64,000 nt of DNA from Chelatococcus asaccharovorans (lineage in GTDB: Bacteria > Pseudomonadota > Alphaproteobacteria > Rhizobiales > Beijerinckiaceae). Below the pieces are notes generated by a model. It saw nothing but the letters and a program-made list of their open reading frames with translations, did not search any database and was not told the DNA's origin. Shown one piece after another: positions 17,245 to 26,309 of the stretch. Position 1 is the stretch's first letter. The number at the start of each line of letters is the position of its first letter. Location: positions 818,501 to 882,500 of the forward strand of contig NZ_QJJK01000001.1 in the NCBI RefSeq assembly GCF_003201475.1, given 5' to 3'. A program made the position numbers and the translations under genes.

Positions 17245-18234
17245 ATGGCCTATTCAATCGACAGGCGTGCTCTGATCGCGGGGGGCGCGGCCATCGCGGC
17301 GGCTGGCTTGAGTGGGAGCGCTTTCGCGCAGGCAAAGCCCAATCTGCGCTTTTCGGCGGTGTTCTCGGAGCAGGACATCCGCGCCGAGATGATGAAGCGC
17401 TTTGGCGAAGCGATCAAAGAAGACTTCACCCTGCAGCCCTATTTCGGCGGCAACCTCTTCAAGCAGGGCACCGAACTGGTCGCCATGCAGCGCAACAACC
17501 TCGAAATGGGGAATATCGCGCCGCAGGACATCTCGAACCAGATCCCGGAATGGTCGATCGTGACCTCGGCCTATCTCTTCCGCGACGCGGATCACCTCAA
17601 GAAGGTCTTCGCAAGCGACGTCGGCAGCGATCTCAAGAAGGCGGCCGAGGACAAGCTCAACATCAAGATTCTCGGGCCTACCTATTTCGGCGCGCGTCAG
17701 GTCGGCCTGCGGCCGAAGAAAAAGATCACGACGCCGGCCGACATGGCCGGGATCAAACTGCGCATGCCCGGCGGCGATGCCTGGCAGTTCCTTGGCCAGT
17801 CGCTCGGCGCCAACCCGACGCCGATGGCCTATGCCGAGGTCTATACGGGTTTGCAGAGCGGCGCGATCGACGGGCAGGACAACCCGCTGCCCAACGTCCA
17901 GAACATGAAGTTCTACGAGGTCTCGTCGCAGATCGTGCTGACCTCCCATCTCGTCGGCTTCGACCTGCTCTGCGTCACCGACCGGGTCTGGAAGGCGATG
18001 TCGCCGCAAAAGCAGGCCGCCTTTCAGGCAGCCGCCGACGCGGCCATGGACTGGAGCGCCAAGCAGCATCTCGACAAGGAAAAGGAACTTGTCGACTTCT
18101 TCAAAAAGCAGGGGCTCGAGGTCTACACTCCCGATGTCGCCGCCTTCCGTGACTTCGCCCAGAAGAAATATCTCGCCTCCGATCTCGCCAAGAGCTGGAA
18201 GCCCGGCATGATCGAAAAGATCAACGCGCTCTGA
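17245..18234 (+). CDS. TRAP transporter substrate-binding protein (DctP family)
   Basis: A periplasmic binding protein of 329 residues. The N-terminal export signal has an Arg pair followed by a hydrophobic stretch (DRRALIAGGAAIAAAG) and a cleavage site near AFAQA, resembling a Tat or Sec signal. The DctP signature is present: the conserved Arg region GIKLRMPGGDAWQFLGQSLGANPTPMAYAEVYTGLQSGAIDGQDNP near residues 165-210 holds the Arg that binds the ligand carboxylate. A clear ribosome binding site (GGGGAGG) precedes the ATG. It is the first gene of a three-component TRAP operon. The context suggests a cyclic hydroxy acid such as quinate or shikimate, but this is inference. Confidence 0.92.
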   Translation: MAYSIDRRALIAGGAAIAAAGLSGSAFAQAKPNLRFSAVFSEQDIRAEMMKRFGEAIKEDFTLQPYFGGNLFKQGTELVAMQRNNLEMGNIAPQDISNQIPEWSIVTSAYLFRDADHLKKVFASDVGSDLKKAAEDKLNIKILGPTYFGARQVGLRPKKKITTPADMAGIKLRMPGGDAWQFLGQSLGANPTPMAYAEVYTGLQSGAIDGQDNPLPNVQNMKFYEVSSQIVLTSHLVGFDLLCVTDRVWKAMSPQKQAAFQAAADAAMDWSAKQHLDKEKELVDFFKKQGLEVYTPDVAAFRDFAQKKYLASDLAKSWKPGMIEKINAL

Positions 18235-18258
18235 GCGGACGGGGCGGGAGGGCCAAGC

Positions 18259-18780
18259 GTGGTGATGGATCGGCTGAGGACGCTCGGCGGGTGGCTGGCC
18301 CGCCGCGCCGAAAATGTGCTGGTATTGATGCTCGGCGCGATGTTTGCCGTCTTCATCCTGCAAGTCGTCTTCCGCTACATGCTCAACCTGCCGATCGGCT
18401 GGACGCATGAAATCAGCGTGATCCTCTGGCTCTGGATCGTGCTGTTCGGCTCCGCCTTCGTCACCCGCGAGAGCGAGGAGATACGCTTCGACATCATCTA
18501 TGGCGCGGTCGGGCGGCGCGCGCGGCGGGTGATGGCGGTCGTCACCGCCGCCGCGCTGGTCGTGCTTTACACCATCTCCCTGCCGGCGATGGCTGACTAC
18601 GTCTCTTTCATGAAAGTCGAGCGGACGGCTTATCTGAAGCTGCCCTTCAACTGGGTTTATGCGATCTATCTCGCCTTCGCGGTGGCTTCGATCGCCCGTT
18701 ATCTTTGGCTCGGCTGGCGGGCAATGCGCGGCAATGCGCCCGAGGCCTTCGATCCGACCAAAGCGGGATCAGGCGTATGA
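18259..18780 (+). CDS. TRAP transporter small permease (DctQ)
   Basis: A four-helix integral membrane protein of 173 residues with the family features RRAENVLVLMLGAMFAVFILQVVFRY and the WTHEISVILWLWIVLFGSAFVTRE segment. A GGAGGG ribosome binding site is spaced 6 bases from the GTG at 18259. Its stop overlaps the start of the large permease (ATGA at 18777-18780). Confidence 0.9.
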   Translation: MVMDRLRTLGGWLARRAENVLVLMLGAMFAVFILQVVFRYMLNLPIGWTHEISVILWLWIVLFGSAFVTRESEEIRFDIIYGAVGRRARRVMAVVTAAALVVLYTISLPAMADYVSFMKVERTAYLKLPFNWVYAIYLAFAVASIARYLWLGWRAMRGNAPEAFDPTKAGSGV

Positions 18781-20072
18781 CCAGCCCATTCGCGCTGTGC
18801 ATCCTGGCGATCGTCACACTCTCGCTGCTCGGTCTGCCGATCGGCCATGCGATGATCGCCAGTTCGATCCTGTACTTGCTGCTCGCCGGCCAAGATATGA
18901 GCATCGCCGCGGAACAACTGCTCAACGGCATGTATACCAACTACGTTATTCTCGCCGTGCCCCTGTTCATCCTTGCGGCGGAGTTGATGAACATCGGCTC
19001 GATGACCGAGCGCCTGCTGCTCTTCTGCAACGCTTTGGTCGGCCGCTTCAGAGGTGGACTGGCCCATGTCAACGTCGTCCAGAGCCTGATTTTCGCGGGC
19101 ATGTCGGGCTCGGCGATCGCCGATGCCGCCGGCACCGGGCGCATGATGCAGGCGATGATGACCAAGGACGGCAAGTATCCGGCAAGCTTCGCAGCCGCAT
19201 TGACGGCCGCCACGGCCGTCGTCGGGCCGATCATCCCGCCCTCGATCCCGATGGTGCTCTATGCGCTGGTGTCGGACGCTTCGATCGGCTTCCTGTTCCT
19301 GGCGGGTGTCGTGCCGGGCGTGTTGATGGCAGGTGTCCAGATGGGCATCGTCGGGCTCACCGCGCGGCGTCGGGATTTTCCAGTCGAGCCGCCGATCCCG
19401 CTGCGCGAGTTGCCTTGCATCACCTGGCGCGCCTTTCCGGCGCTGATGATGCCCGTCGTCCTGCTCGGAGGCATTTATGGCGGCGCCACGACGCCGACGG
19501 AAGCCGCAGCTCTTGCGGCGGCTTACGCGCTCCTCATATCGGCATGGCTCTACCGCAGCGTCTCGCTGCGCGACGCCTACGGCTCCCTCGCCTATAGCGC
19601 GCGGACGACCGCCTCGATCGGCATGCTTATCGCCGGGGCGCTGGTGTTCAACTATGTCGTGACGGTCGAGAACATCCCCGAGAGCATCAAGATTCTGCTT
19701 TCGGGCTGGAACCTGTCGCCGATCGGCTTCCTGCTTCTCGTCAATGGCATCCTCCTGGTGCTCGGATGCATGCTGGAGGGTACGGCGATCCTGCTCATCG
19801 TCGTGCCTGTCTTCATCCCAACCGCGAAGGCGCTCGGCATCGACATGGTGCATTTCGGCGTCGTCGTCGTCGTCAACATCATGCTGGGGCTGATCACGCC
19901 GCCCTACGGGCTGCTGCTCTTCATCATGAACACCATCACCGGCGTGCCGCTCCGGGACATCGTGCGGGATTGCATGCCTTTCCTGGCCGCTATGATCGCG
20001 GCGCTCGCCCTGATCACCTTCTGGCCCGGCCTGTCCCTCTGGCTTCCCCGTCTGATGGGATATCAGGGCTGA
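18777..20072 (+). CDS. TRAP transporter large permease (DctM)
   Basis: A sodium-coupled transporter of 431 residues with about 12 transmembrane segments. Characteristic motifs include the GMSGSAIADAAGTGRMM region near residue 105, GPIIPPSIPMVLYA near residue 150, GGIYGGATTPTEAAALAA near residue 235, and the C-terminal GLITPPYGLLLF. The start overlaps the stop of the DctQ gene by four bases. Confidence 0.94.
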   Translation: MTSPFALCILAIVTLSLLGLPIGHAMIASSILYLLLAGQDMSIAAEQLLNGMYTNYVILAVPLFILAAELMNIGSMTERLLLFCNALVGRFRGGLAHVNVVQSLIFAGMSGSAIADAAGTGRMMQAMMTKDGKYPASFAAALTAATAVVGPIIPPSIPMVLYALVSDASIGFLFLAGVVPGVLMAGVQMGIVGLTARRRDFPVEPPIPLRELPCITWRAFPALMMPVVLLGGIYGGATTPTEAAALAAAYALLISAWLYRSVSLRDAYGSLAYSARTTASIGMLIAGALVFNYVVTVENIPESIKILLSGWNLSPIGFLLLVNGILLVLGCMLEGTAILLIVVPVFIPTAKALGIDMVHFGVVVVVNIMLGLITPPYGLLLFIMNTITGVPLRDIVRDCMPFLAAMIAALALITFWPGLSLWLPRLMGYQG

Positions 20073-20095
20073 TCGTCCGGCCGGCGACAACGCAT

Positions 20096-20554
20096 ATGAC
20101 AGGTGCTCTCGTGACCAAGCCCATCTATGTCCTCAACGGCCCCAATCTAAACCGCCTCGGCACGCGCGAGCCGCATCTCTATGGCGCGACGACGCTGGCC
20201 CAGATCGAGGCCATGTGCCGTGAGGCCGCGGGGGACACCCCGCTGCATTTCCGCCAGTCCAACCGCGAGTATGAACTGATCGACTGGATCCACGAGGCGA
20301 TCGACGAAGGCTCCGCCATCGTCATCAATCCCGCCGCCTTCAGCTTTACCTCGATGGCGATCCTCGACGCGCTCAAGATGTTTCCTGGCCCGATCATCGA
20401 GCTGCATATCACAAACATCCACCGCCGCGAGCCGATCTATCACCGCTCCTATGTCTCGCTGGCGGCGACCGCGGTCATCGCCGGCCTCGGAGCGGAGGGC
20501 TACCCGATCGCCGTCCAGGCCGCCAAGGCGATGGTCGATCGTTCCACGCCTTAA
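20096..20554 (+). CDS. Type II 3-dehydroquinate dehydratase family protein (AroQ-like), divergent active site
   Basis: A 152-residue protein of type II dehydroquinase length. The flexible-loop Arg/Tyr motif is RLGTREPHLYG (R24, Y29), and the ELHITNIHRREP segment carries the catalytic-type His (H104) and Asn (N107). However, the consensus NPGAYTHTSVA is replaced by NPAAFSFTSMA, and the SNVHARE motif by TNIHRRE. This points to a subfamily with a changed substrate or a relaxed dehydratase. The reaction by homology is dehydroquinate to dehydroshikimate, used in quinate catabolism. It is the last gene of the TRAP operon; an alternative GTG start at 20111 is possible. Confidence 0.82.
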   Translation: MTGALVTKPIYVLNGPNLNRLGTREPHLYGATTLAQIEAMCREAAGDTPLHFRQSNREYELIDWIHEAIDEGSAIVINPAAFSFTSMAILDALKMFPGPIIELHITNIHRREPIYHRSYVSLAATAVIAGLGAEGYPIAVQAAKAMVDRSTP

Positions 20555-20604
20555 AGCACATCCGATTTCGAGCACATCCGGTTTGGACGCGCCCACGACC
20601 GGGC

Positions 20605-20645
20605 GGGACTTCGGGACAAACGGGGCGCGCCCATCCCGAAAGTCC
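20605..20645 (+). terminator. Hairpin downstream of the TRAP operon, possible terminator
   Basis: GGACTTCGGGA and TCCCGAAAGTCC form a stem with one bulge around a GC-rich loop that itself contains GGCGCGCC. It lies 50-90 bases after the last gene of the operon. No U-tract follows. Confidence 0.35.
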
Positions 20646-20736
20646 AGCGCTCGAGAGGCGATGGCACAGCGCCAACTCCGCCATGCCGCGCCATTCCTTA
20701 TCCCGGGCGCCTGGTCGGTTTACTCGTCGCTCCGAG

Positions 20737-21231
20737 TCATTTTCCCTTCATTTGAATGAAGACCTCGTCGCGGCCGAGGCTGAGGCTAATCCCGGCGCTG
20801 GCGCCGCGCAGGTGCATGATCACGCCGGCCTTGTTCTCAAGCCAGAGTTCGCTGCCGCCCGACGTTTCCAGACCCACCTTGCCGGTGCCTTGCGCGTAAA
20901 CGCCCTCGAACATCGCGATGTCGGTGAGCTTGTAGACATCGCCCGTGACAACGACTTTAGACGCGCCCCCCGGGCCAATCACGCTGCCGATCAAGCGGAA
21001 CGGGTATTTCTTTCCCTCAACCGTCAAGATGCCCTCACCGGCCACGAAACCGCCGACGACAGCTTCGGTCAGGGTCACCGTGCCGGACGGAGACAGCCCG
21101 GCGACGCTCTGCGCGGTCGGGACCTTCACCGGAACCGGCGACGACACGCAGCCGGCGAGCGACAACAGGGCCGCGATAGCGACAGGAATCGACCACGTGT
21201 GCATGCGCATACGCCGGGCTTTAGCAATCAT
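20737..21231 (-). CDS. Small predicted lipoprotein of unknown function
   Basis: A 164-residue protein whose N-terminus has positive residues, a hydrophobic stretch and the lipobox LSLAGC (Cys28), so the mature protein should be lipid-anchored. The rest is predicted mainly beta: repeated short Val/Gly-rich strands such as GEGILTVEGKKYPFRLIGSVIG and SKVVVTGDVYKLTDIAMFEGVY. No cysteine pairs or catalytic motif were seen. GAGGA eight bases before the ATG supports the start at 21231. I cannot name the family. It is flanked by unrelated operons. Confidence 0.6.
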   Translation of the reverse strand: MIAKARRMRMHTWSIPVAIAALLSLAGCVSSPVPVKVPTAQSVAGLSPSGTVTLTEAVVGGFVAGEGILTVEGKKYPFRLIGSVIGPGGASKVVVTGDVYKLTDIAMFEGVYAQGTGKVGLETSGGSELWLENKAGVIMHLRGASAGISLSLGRDEVFIQMKGK

Positions 21232-21477
21232 TCGATAGTCCTCGTGGAAAGCTCACTGCGCGGATGCGAAGTAGCAAGATAGGAAGACTTGCATGATTAC
21301 ACCTGAGCGGAAGCCAAGTCCATCGGACTTGAGGTCGGCTGCGCGGGGCCCGGAACGAACGGCTTCAGCCTTCCTGTCTGCGCGTGCCGCCCCAGCCCAC
21401 GCTCGCTCAAACTCCGGAGAACGCTGCCATCCGCCGTTGCATGTCACCCCGAATGTGCTAGAAAGCAGAATAGATAA

Positions 21478-21490
21478 TTTGATCAAACGA
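21478..21490. promoter_or_regulatory. TTTGATCAAACGA motif upstream of the RidA'/aminotransferase/ABC operon
   Basis: TTTGATCAAACGA lies 18 bases before the first start codon of the operon. The same core occurs at 27045-27060 in front of the GntR gene and, with one change, at 27271-27285 in front of the binding-protein gene. It is therefore a candidate operator of that regulator. Confidence 0.5.
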
Positions 21491-21507
21491 GCACTCATAG
21501 GGATCCC

Positions 21508-21705
21508 ATGGGCCGGCGAGCGATCTACACGGGTTCGGAATTCGGGAAGCTGGCCGGCCATGCGCCGGCGCTCGTCGACGGGGATCGGATCCTTGTTTCA
21601 GGAACGGCCGGCCATGACCCGGCATATGGCGTGTTCCCGCCCTCGGGCGACGATCAGCGTCGCCGCGAGCCGGGCGCCATTGCATCCAAGGAGGCCGGAC
21701 GATGA
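21508..21705 (+). pseudogene. Truncated RidA/YjgF-family gene (N-terminal half only)
   Basis: The first 45 residues (RRAIYTGSEFGKLAGHAPALVDGDRILVSGTAGHDPAYGVFP) match the N-terminus of Rid-family enamine/imine deaminases, which are normally 110-130 residues. The sequence then loses similarity and stops at residue 65, before the catalytic Arg region, so the protein should be inactive. The stop codon overlaps the aminotransferase ATG (ATGA at 21702-21705). The fragment may thus survive as a leader that couples translation. An internal deletion is the simplest explanation. Confidence 0.6.
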
Positions 21706-22871
21706 GGCGCGTCGCCCAGCGGATTTCCGGAACGGCGAAGAAATCCTTCGGCATGTACCAGAAGGCGGCAGCGCTGAGCGGTGCCGGCCATGATCTCATC
21801 CATCTGGAATTGGGCCGGCCGGTCGCCGATACGCCGGAGCACATCAAGCGCGCGACGATCGACGCGCTGCTCGCCGGAGATGTCCATTACAGCGACCTGG
21901 CGGGAACGGCACCGTTGCGGAACGCTCTCGCGGAAAAGCTGCGGACGCGCAACGGGATCGCGGCCACGCCTGCCACGGTTCTCGTCACGAACGGGCTGAC
22001 ACATGCGGCCTTTGCCGTCTTCATGGCGCTGCTCGATGAGGGCGATGAGGTCATCCTGATCGATCCCCATTACCCCCAGCATATCGGCAAGATCGAACTG
22101 GCCGGTGCAAAACCCGTCTTCGCAGCGCTTGATCCGGCCGATGATTTTCGGCTCGCCCCGGAGCGCATCGAAAGCCGGATCACGAGCCGCACGCGCATGA
22201 TCGTGCTCGTCAATCCGGTCAACCCGACGGGCCGGGTGTTCACACGGTCGGAGCTGGAGGGGCTCGCGGGCCTCGCGGGCCGGCATGATCTGTTGATCTT
22301 CGCCGACGAAGTGTATGAGGACATCGTCTATGACGGCGCGGCGCATTGCAGCATCGCCTCGCTTCCCGGCATGGCCGAGCGCACCTTCTCGGCCTTCGCC
22401 TTCACCAAGTCCTTCGCGATGGACGGCTGGCGGATCGGCTATCTCGCCGCGCCGGCCTGGGCTATGGCGGGGCTCCTGAAGATCACGGCGAACGACGTCA
22501 CGCATGTGAATACGTTCATTCAGGCCGGTGCCCATGCCGCAATCACCGGCCCGGGTGAGGTCCTCGCCGCGCTTGTCGAGGACGATCGCCGCAAGCGCGA
22601 TTTCGTGGTGCAGCGGTTGAACCAGATGCCGGGCGTGCGCTGCGCCCTGCCGCAAGGCGCCATCTATGCGTTTCCCGATATCTCGGGCACCGGGCTGCCC
22701 TCCCAGGTTCTCGCCGATATGATCCTCGAGCAGGCCCATGTGGTGGTGGAAGCCGGCAGCTTCTATGGCGCGGCGGGCGAAGGACATCTGCGCATCTGCT
22801 TCGGCTCGGAAAGTTCCGCGCGACTGGAAGAAGGCATGAATCGCCTCAGCAACTTCTTCAACCGGCTGTGA
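21702..22871 (+). CDS. PLP-dependent aminotransferase, class I/II
   Basis: Fold type I aminotransferase of 389 residues. Visible motifs are the substrate-side LELGRPVADTPEHIK near the N-terminus, VNPVNPTGRVF near residue 170, the Asp of IFADEVYEDI, the Schiff-base lysine in AFTKSFAMDGWRIGYL (about residue 236), and the C-terminal HLRICFGSESS, whose Arg binds the substrate carboxylate. It is translationally coupled to the RidA remnant and followed by a branched-chain-type amino acid importer. It probably transaminates the imported amino acid; the specific substrate is unknown. Confidence 0.9.
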   Translation: MRRVAQRISGTAKKSFGMYQKAAALSGAGHDLIHLELGRPVADTPEHIKRATIDALLAGDVHYSDLAGTAPLRNALAEKLRTRNGIAATPATVLVTNGLTHAAFAVFMALLDEGDEVILIDPHYPQHIGKIELAGAKPVFAALDPADDFRLAPERIESRITSRTRMIVLVNPVNPTGRVFTRSELEGLAGLAGRHDLLIFADEVYEDIVYDGAAHCSIASLPGMAERTFSAFAFTKSFAMDGWRIGYLAAPAWAMAGLLKITANDVTHVNTFIQAGAHAAITGPGEVLAALVEDDRRKRDFVVQRLNQMPGVRCALPQGAIYAFPDISGTGLPSQVLADMILEQAHVVVEAGSFYGAAGEGHLRICFGSESSARLEEGMNRLSNFFNRL

Positions 22872-22926
22872 GCGCGGCAATGACTTCCGGAAATCGATCT
22901 CTCACCCTCCAGAGCGGCATGATGAG

Positions 22927-23706
22927 ATGAGCGACGTCATCCTCGCAACGCGTGGCTTATCGCGCAGCTTCGGTGCCCTGCGCGCCGTCGACAACGTGAG
23001 CCTGTCTATCGCCGACGGCGGCATCACCGGGCTCATCGGTCCGAATGGGGCCGGCAAAAGCACACTTTTCGGTCTGATTGCGGGCGAGGTCATGCCGAGC
23101 GCCGGAGAGATCGATTTTGCGGGCCAATCGATCACGGGTTTCCGGCCGGATCGGATCTTTCGCGCCGGATTGGCGCGCACCTTCCAGATTCCGCGCCCGT
23201 TTCCGAAGATGACGGTGCTCGAAAACGTCATGCTGGCGCCCACGGCCCAGGCCGGAGAGCAGTTCTGGAACAACTGGTTTCGGCCTGCACTCGTGCGCGA
23301 AGAGGAGAAGCGGTGTCGCGCGCGCGCCATGGAGGTGCTCGGCTTCACAGGGCTGGCCGCCAAGGCGCAGGACTTGGCGGGCGTGCTCTCGGGCGGTCAG
23401 CAGAAACTCCTCGAACTGGCGCGGGTCATGATGGTGGAGCCGCGGCTCATCCTGCTCGACGAACCGGCGGCCGGGGTCAATCCGGCGCTGCTGGAAACCC
23501 TGATCGAGAAGATCGTGGCGCTGAACGCGAGGGGAATCGGCTTCCTCATCGTCGAGCACAATATGGATATGGTGATGCGGATCTGCGGATCGATCATCGT
23601 CATGGCGCAGGGGCAGGTGATCTTCACCGGCCGTCCGCAGGATGTCGTTCGGGAACAGCGCGTGGTGGACGCCTATCTGGGCGACGTAACGGAGCTGGCG
23701 CTATGA
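22927..23706 (+). CDS. Branched-chain-type amino acid ABC transporter ATPase (LivG)
   Basis: A cytoplasmic ATPase of 259 residues. Walker A is GPNGAGKST, the signature is LSGGQQKLLELARVMM, Walker B is LILLDEPAAGVNP, and the LivG-type insertion with RTFQIPRPFPKMTVLENVMLA follows Walker A. The switch His is in VEHNMDMVM. It overlaps the next ATPase gene by four bases. Confidence 0.94.
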   Translation: MSDVILATRGLSRSFGALRAVDNVSLSIADGGITGLIGPNGAGKSTLFGLIAGEVMPSAGEIDFAGQSITGFRPDRIFRAGLARTFQIPRPFPKMTVLENVMLAPTAQAGEQFWNNWFRPALVREEEKRCRARAMEVLGFTGLAAKAQDLAGVLSGGQQKLLELARVMMVEPRLILLDEPAAGVNPALLETLIEKIVALNARGIGFLIVEHNMDMVMRICGSIIVMAQGQVIFTGRPQDVVREQRVVDAYLGDVTELAL

Positions 23707-24431
23707 TCAGGCCACTGCTCGTCACGCGCAATCTGCGCGCCAGCTATCGCCGAGGCCTGCCGATCGTCCACGACATCTCCGTCGATGTCGCCCCCGGCGA
23801 GCTCGTCACCCTGGTCGGCCCCAACGGCGCGGGCAAGTCGACCTTCATGAAGGCGCTCGCCGGCCTCGTCATGATCGAAGGCGGCACCATCCAATTCGAC
23901 GATCAGGACATCACGGGGCGGTCCACCTACGCCATCATAGCAGCCGGCGTCGGTTTCGTGCCCCAGACCGGCAATGTCTTTGCCTCTCTTTCGATTGAGG
24001 ACAATCTGATCGCAGGCGGGCACACCCTTTCCAAGGCGCTGCTGCGCGAACGGCTCGCGCGCGCCTTCGAGAGGTTCCCCGCGCTTGCCAATCACCGACG
24101 GTCGGCCGCCAACGTCCTGTCCGGCGGCCAACGGCAGATGCTCGCCGTCGCGCGCGCCCTGATGACCGAGCCGCGGCTGATCATGCTGGACGAGCCGACG
24201 GCCGGCCTTGCGCCGAAGGTGGTCCAGGAGGTTCTCGCCGACCTGCGTGCGCTCGCCGACAGCGGCGTCGCGGTGCTGATGGTCGAGCAGAACGCGAAAG
24301 CGGCGCTGCGCATCTCTGACAGGGGCTATGTCCTGGTGGAGGGGCGCAATCACACGACAGGCACGGCGCGCGACCTGCTCGACGACGCGGCCATCGCTGA
24401 AGCCTTCCTTGGATTCCGGAGAGCGCCATGA
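23703..24431 (+). CDS. Branched-chain-type amino acid ABC transporter ATPase (LivF)
   Basis: The second ATPase, 242 residues. Walker A is GPNGAGKST, signature LSGGQRQMLAVARALM, Walker B LIMLDEPTAGLAP, and the LivF-typical VPQTGNVFASLSIEDNL follows. The ATG at 23703 overlaps the upstream stop, and its own stop overlaps the permease start (ATGA at 24428). Confidence 0.94.
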   Translation: MIRPLLVTRNLRASYRRGLPIVHDISVDVAPGELVTLVGPNGAGKSTFMKALAGLVMIEGGTIQFDDQDITGRSTYAIIAAGVGFVPQTGNVFASLSIEDNLIAGGHTLSKALLRERLARAFERFPALANHRRSAANVLSGGQRQMLAVARALMTEPRLIMLDEPTAGLAPKVVQEVLADLRALADSGVAVLMVEQNAKAALRISDRGYVLVEGRNHTTGTARDLLDDAAIAEAFLGFRRAP

Positions 24432-25330
24432 TCGGCCAGGCGATTGCAGACGGCCTTTTGACGGGCGGAATTCTTGCACTCGGCGCGATCGGCTATTCGC
24501 TGAGTTCGCAAATCCTGAAATTCGCGAACTTTGCCCATGCCGAGTTTCTGACGGTCGGCGCCTATCTCGCGCTGGCCCTCGTCACCCTTATGGGAGCGGC
24601 GGAGCCGATCGGCGCGTTGTCCTTCGGCCTGCCCCTGATCGTTGCAACGATTCTCGCCGGTATCGGGACAGGATTGGTCGCGATTGCGGTCGACAGACTC
24701 GTCTTCAGCCGGCTGCGCTCGCGCCGCGCGGCGGCTCTCACGCTCGTCTTTGCCAGCTTCGGCGTGGCACTGATGCTGCGCAATCTCGTCCTGCTGCTGT
24801 GGGGACCGGATGCGCATTACTACGGCCAGGAGCTTCAGATCGCGATCGAAGTCCTGCCCGACGTGCGCCTCCTGCCCGATCATGTGTTCGTGCTGGCCCT
24901 GACACTTATCCTTGTCGTCTCGCTGCATCTCTTCCTGCAGTCGAGCAGAGTGGGTGTCGCGATGCGCGCGATGGCGGACAGCCCGGCATTGTCGCAGGCG
25001 TGCGGCATCGATACGGCGAGCGTCATCCGCTGGACGTGGTTGCTGGCGGGCATGCTGGCGGCCTGTGCCGGCGTGTTCACCGGGCTCACCGTCCAGATCA
25101 GGCCGGAGCTCGGCTTCAACATGCTGCTCGCCGTTCTCACCGCGGCTGTGCTCGGCGGGTCCGGCAGCCTCTTTGGCGCCGTTGTCGGCGGACTGATCGT
25201 CGGACTGGCGGAAAGCCTCTCCGTCCTGGTCATTCCCGCAAGCTACAAGCCTGCGGTGCCATTCCTGTTGCTCCTGCTCGTGCTCTATGTCCGGCCGCAG
25301 GGGCTCTTCGCCAAGTCGACACGCGCGTGA
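24428..25330 (+). CDS. Branched-chain-type amino acid ABC transporter permease (LivH)
   Basis: An inner-membrane protein of 300 residues with about eight hydrophobic helices. The N-terminal GQAIADGLLTGGILALGAIGYSLSSQILKFANFAHAEF and the cytoplasmic-loop motif MRAMADSPALSQACGID, which contacts the ATPases, are characteristic. It ends with LYVRPQGLFAK. Confidence 0.93.
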   Translation: MIGQAIADGLLTGGILALGAIGYSLSSQILKFANFAHAEFLTVGAYLALALVTLMGAAEPIGALSFGLPLIVATILAGIGTGLVAIAVDRLVFSRLRSRRAAALTLVFASFGVALMLRNLVLLLWGPDAHYYGQELQIAIEVLPDVRLLPDHVFVLALTLILVVSLHLFLQSSRVGVAMRAMADSPALSQACGIDTASVIRWTWLLAGMLAACAGVFTGLTVQIRPELGFNMLLAVLTAAVLGGSGSLFGAVVGGLIVGLAESLSVLVIPASYKPAVPFLLLLLVLYVRPQGLFAKSTRA

Positions 25331-25337
25331 GGGCGGA

Positions 25338-26282
25338 ATGATCGGTCTGTTGTCCTATCTCGTGTTTTTCACGAGCGTCGCGCTGATCCTCGCGGTGGTC
25401 GTGCTCGGGCTCAATCTGCAGTGGGGCGCGACAGGCCTCTTCAATGCGGGCATCGTCGGCTTTTATGCCATCGGCGCCTACGCCTTTGCGATCCTGACCG
25501 CGCCACCACGCCCCGAGCTTATCGGCAATTTCGGCCTGCCCTGGCTCGCCGGGCTGGCCGGCGCCATGGTCGCTTCGGCCTTAGCTGCCCTTGTCATCGG
25601 CCTTGCCACGCTCAAATTGCGCGACGACTATCTGGCGATCGCGACCTTCGGCATCGCCTCGACGATCCAGCTCCTCGCCCTGAACGCCGACCCGCTGACC
25701 GGCGGCGCCATGGGCATCGCATCGATCCCCAACCCCGCCCGCGGCCTGACCGGCTCGCCCATCATCAACAATCTCTGCTATCTCGCGCTTGTCCTGGCGA
25801 TCGTCGCGCTGGTCTACGCCGGCCTGCAGCGGCTCGTTGAATCACCCTGGGGGCGCGTGCTGAAGGCGATCCGCGAGGACGAGATCGCCGCGCAGACCCT
25901 CGGGAAGAATATCAGCCTGTTCCGGCTCCAGGCCTTCGTGCTGGGCTCCATGCTCATGGGGCTCGGCGGCGCGCTCTACGTCGGCTTCGTGGGCTTTATC
26001 AGCCCTTCCGACTTCATGCCGATCCTGACCTTCCAGATCTGGACGATGCTGATCATCGGCGGCAGCGGCAACAACAAGGGCGCGATCCTCGGCGCGATCG
26101 TGGTCTGGGCGCTGTGGACGCTGATCGGCGCCGCGACATCCCTGCTGGTTCCCGCGCAATATCAGGCTTATGGCGGCGCGCTGCAGTCCCTGGTCATCGG
26201 GCTCATCCTGGTGCTGACGCTCCTGCTGCGCCCACGCGGCCTGATCGGCGAACGCAGCACCACGTCGCGTCACGCCGCCTGA
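25338..26282 (+). CDS. Branched-chain-type amino acid ABC transporter permease (LivM)
   Basis: The second permease, 314 residues. LivM features are LGLNLQWGATGLFNAGIVGFYAIGAY near the N-terminus, the coupling-helix motif GRVLKAIREDEIAAQTLGKN near residue 175, and LIIGGSGNNKGAILGA. The start at 25338 (MIGLLSY) follows a GGGCGGA ribosome binding site. The stop is 27 bases from the convergent GntR gene. The substrate-binding protein for this importer lies beyond that regulator at 27364. Confidence 0.93.
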   Translation: MIGLLSYLVFFTSVALILAVVVLGLNLQWGATGLFNAGIVGFYAIGAYAFAILTAPPRPELIGNFGLPWLAGLAGAMVASALAALVIGLATLKLRDDYLAIATFGIASTIQLLALNADPLTGGAMGIASIPNPARGLTGSPIINNLCYLALVLAIVALVYAGLQRLVESPWGRVLKAIREDEIAAQTLGKNISLFRLQAFVLGSMLMGLGGALYVGFVGFISPSDFMPILTFQIWTMLIIGGSGNNKGAILGAIVVWALWTLIGAATSLLVPAQYQAYGGALQSLVIGLILVLTLLLRPRGLIGERSTTSRHAA

Positions 26283-26309
26283 GCGGAGCCGGTGGCGAGG
26301 CGTCGCGAT

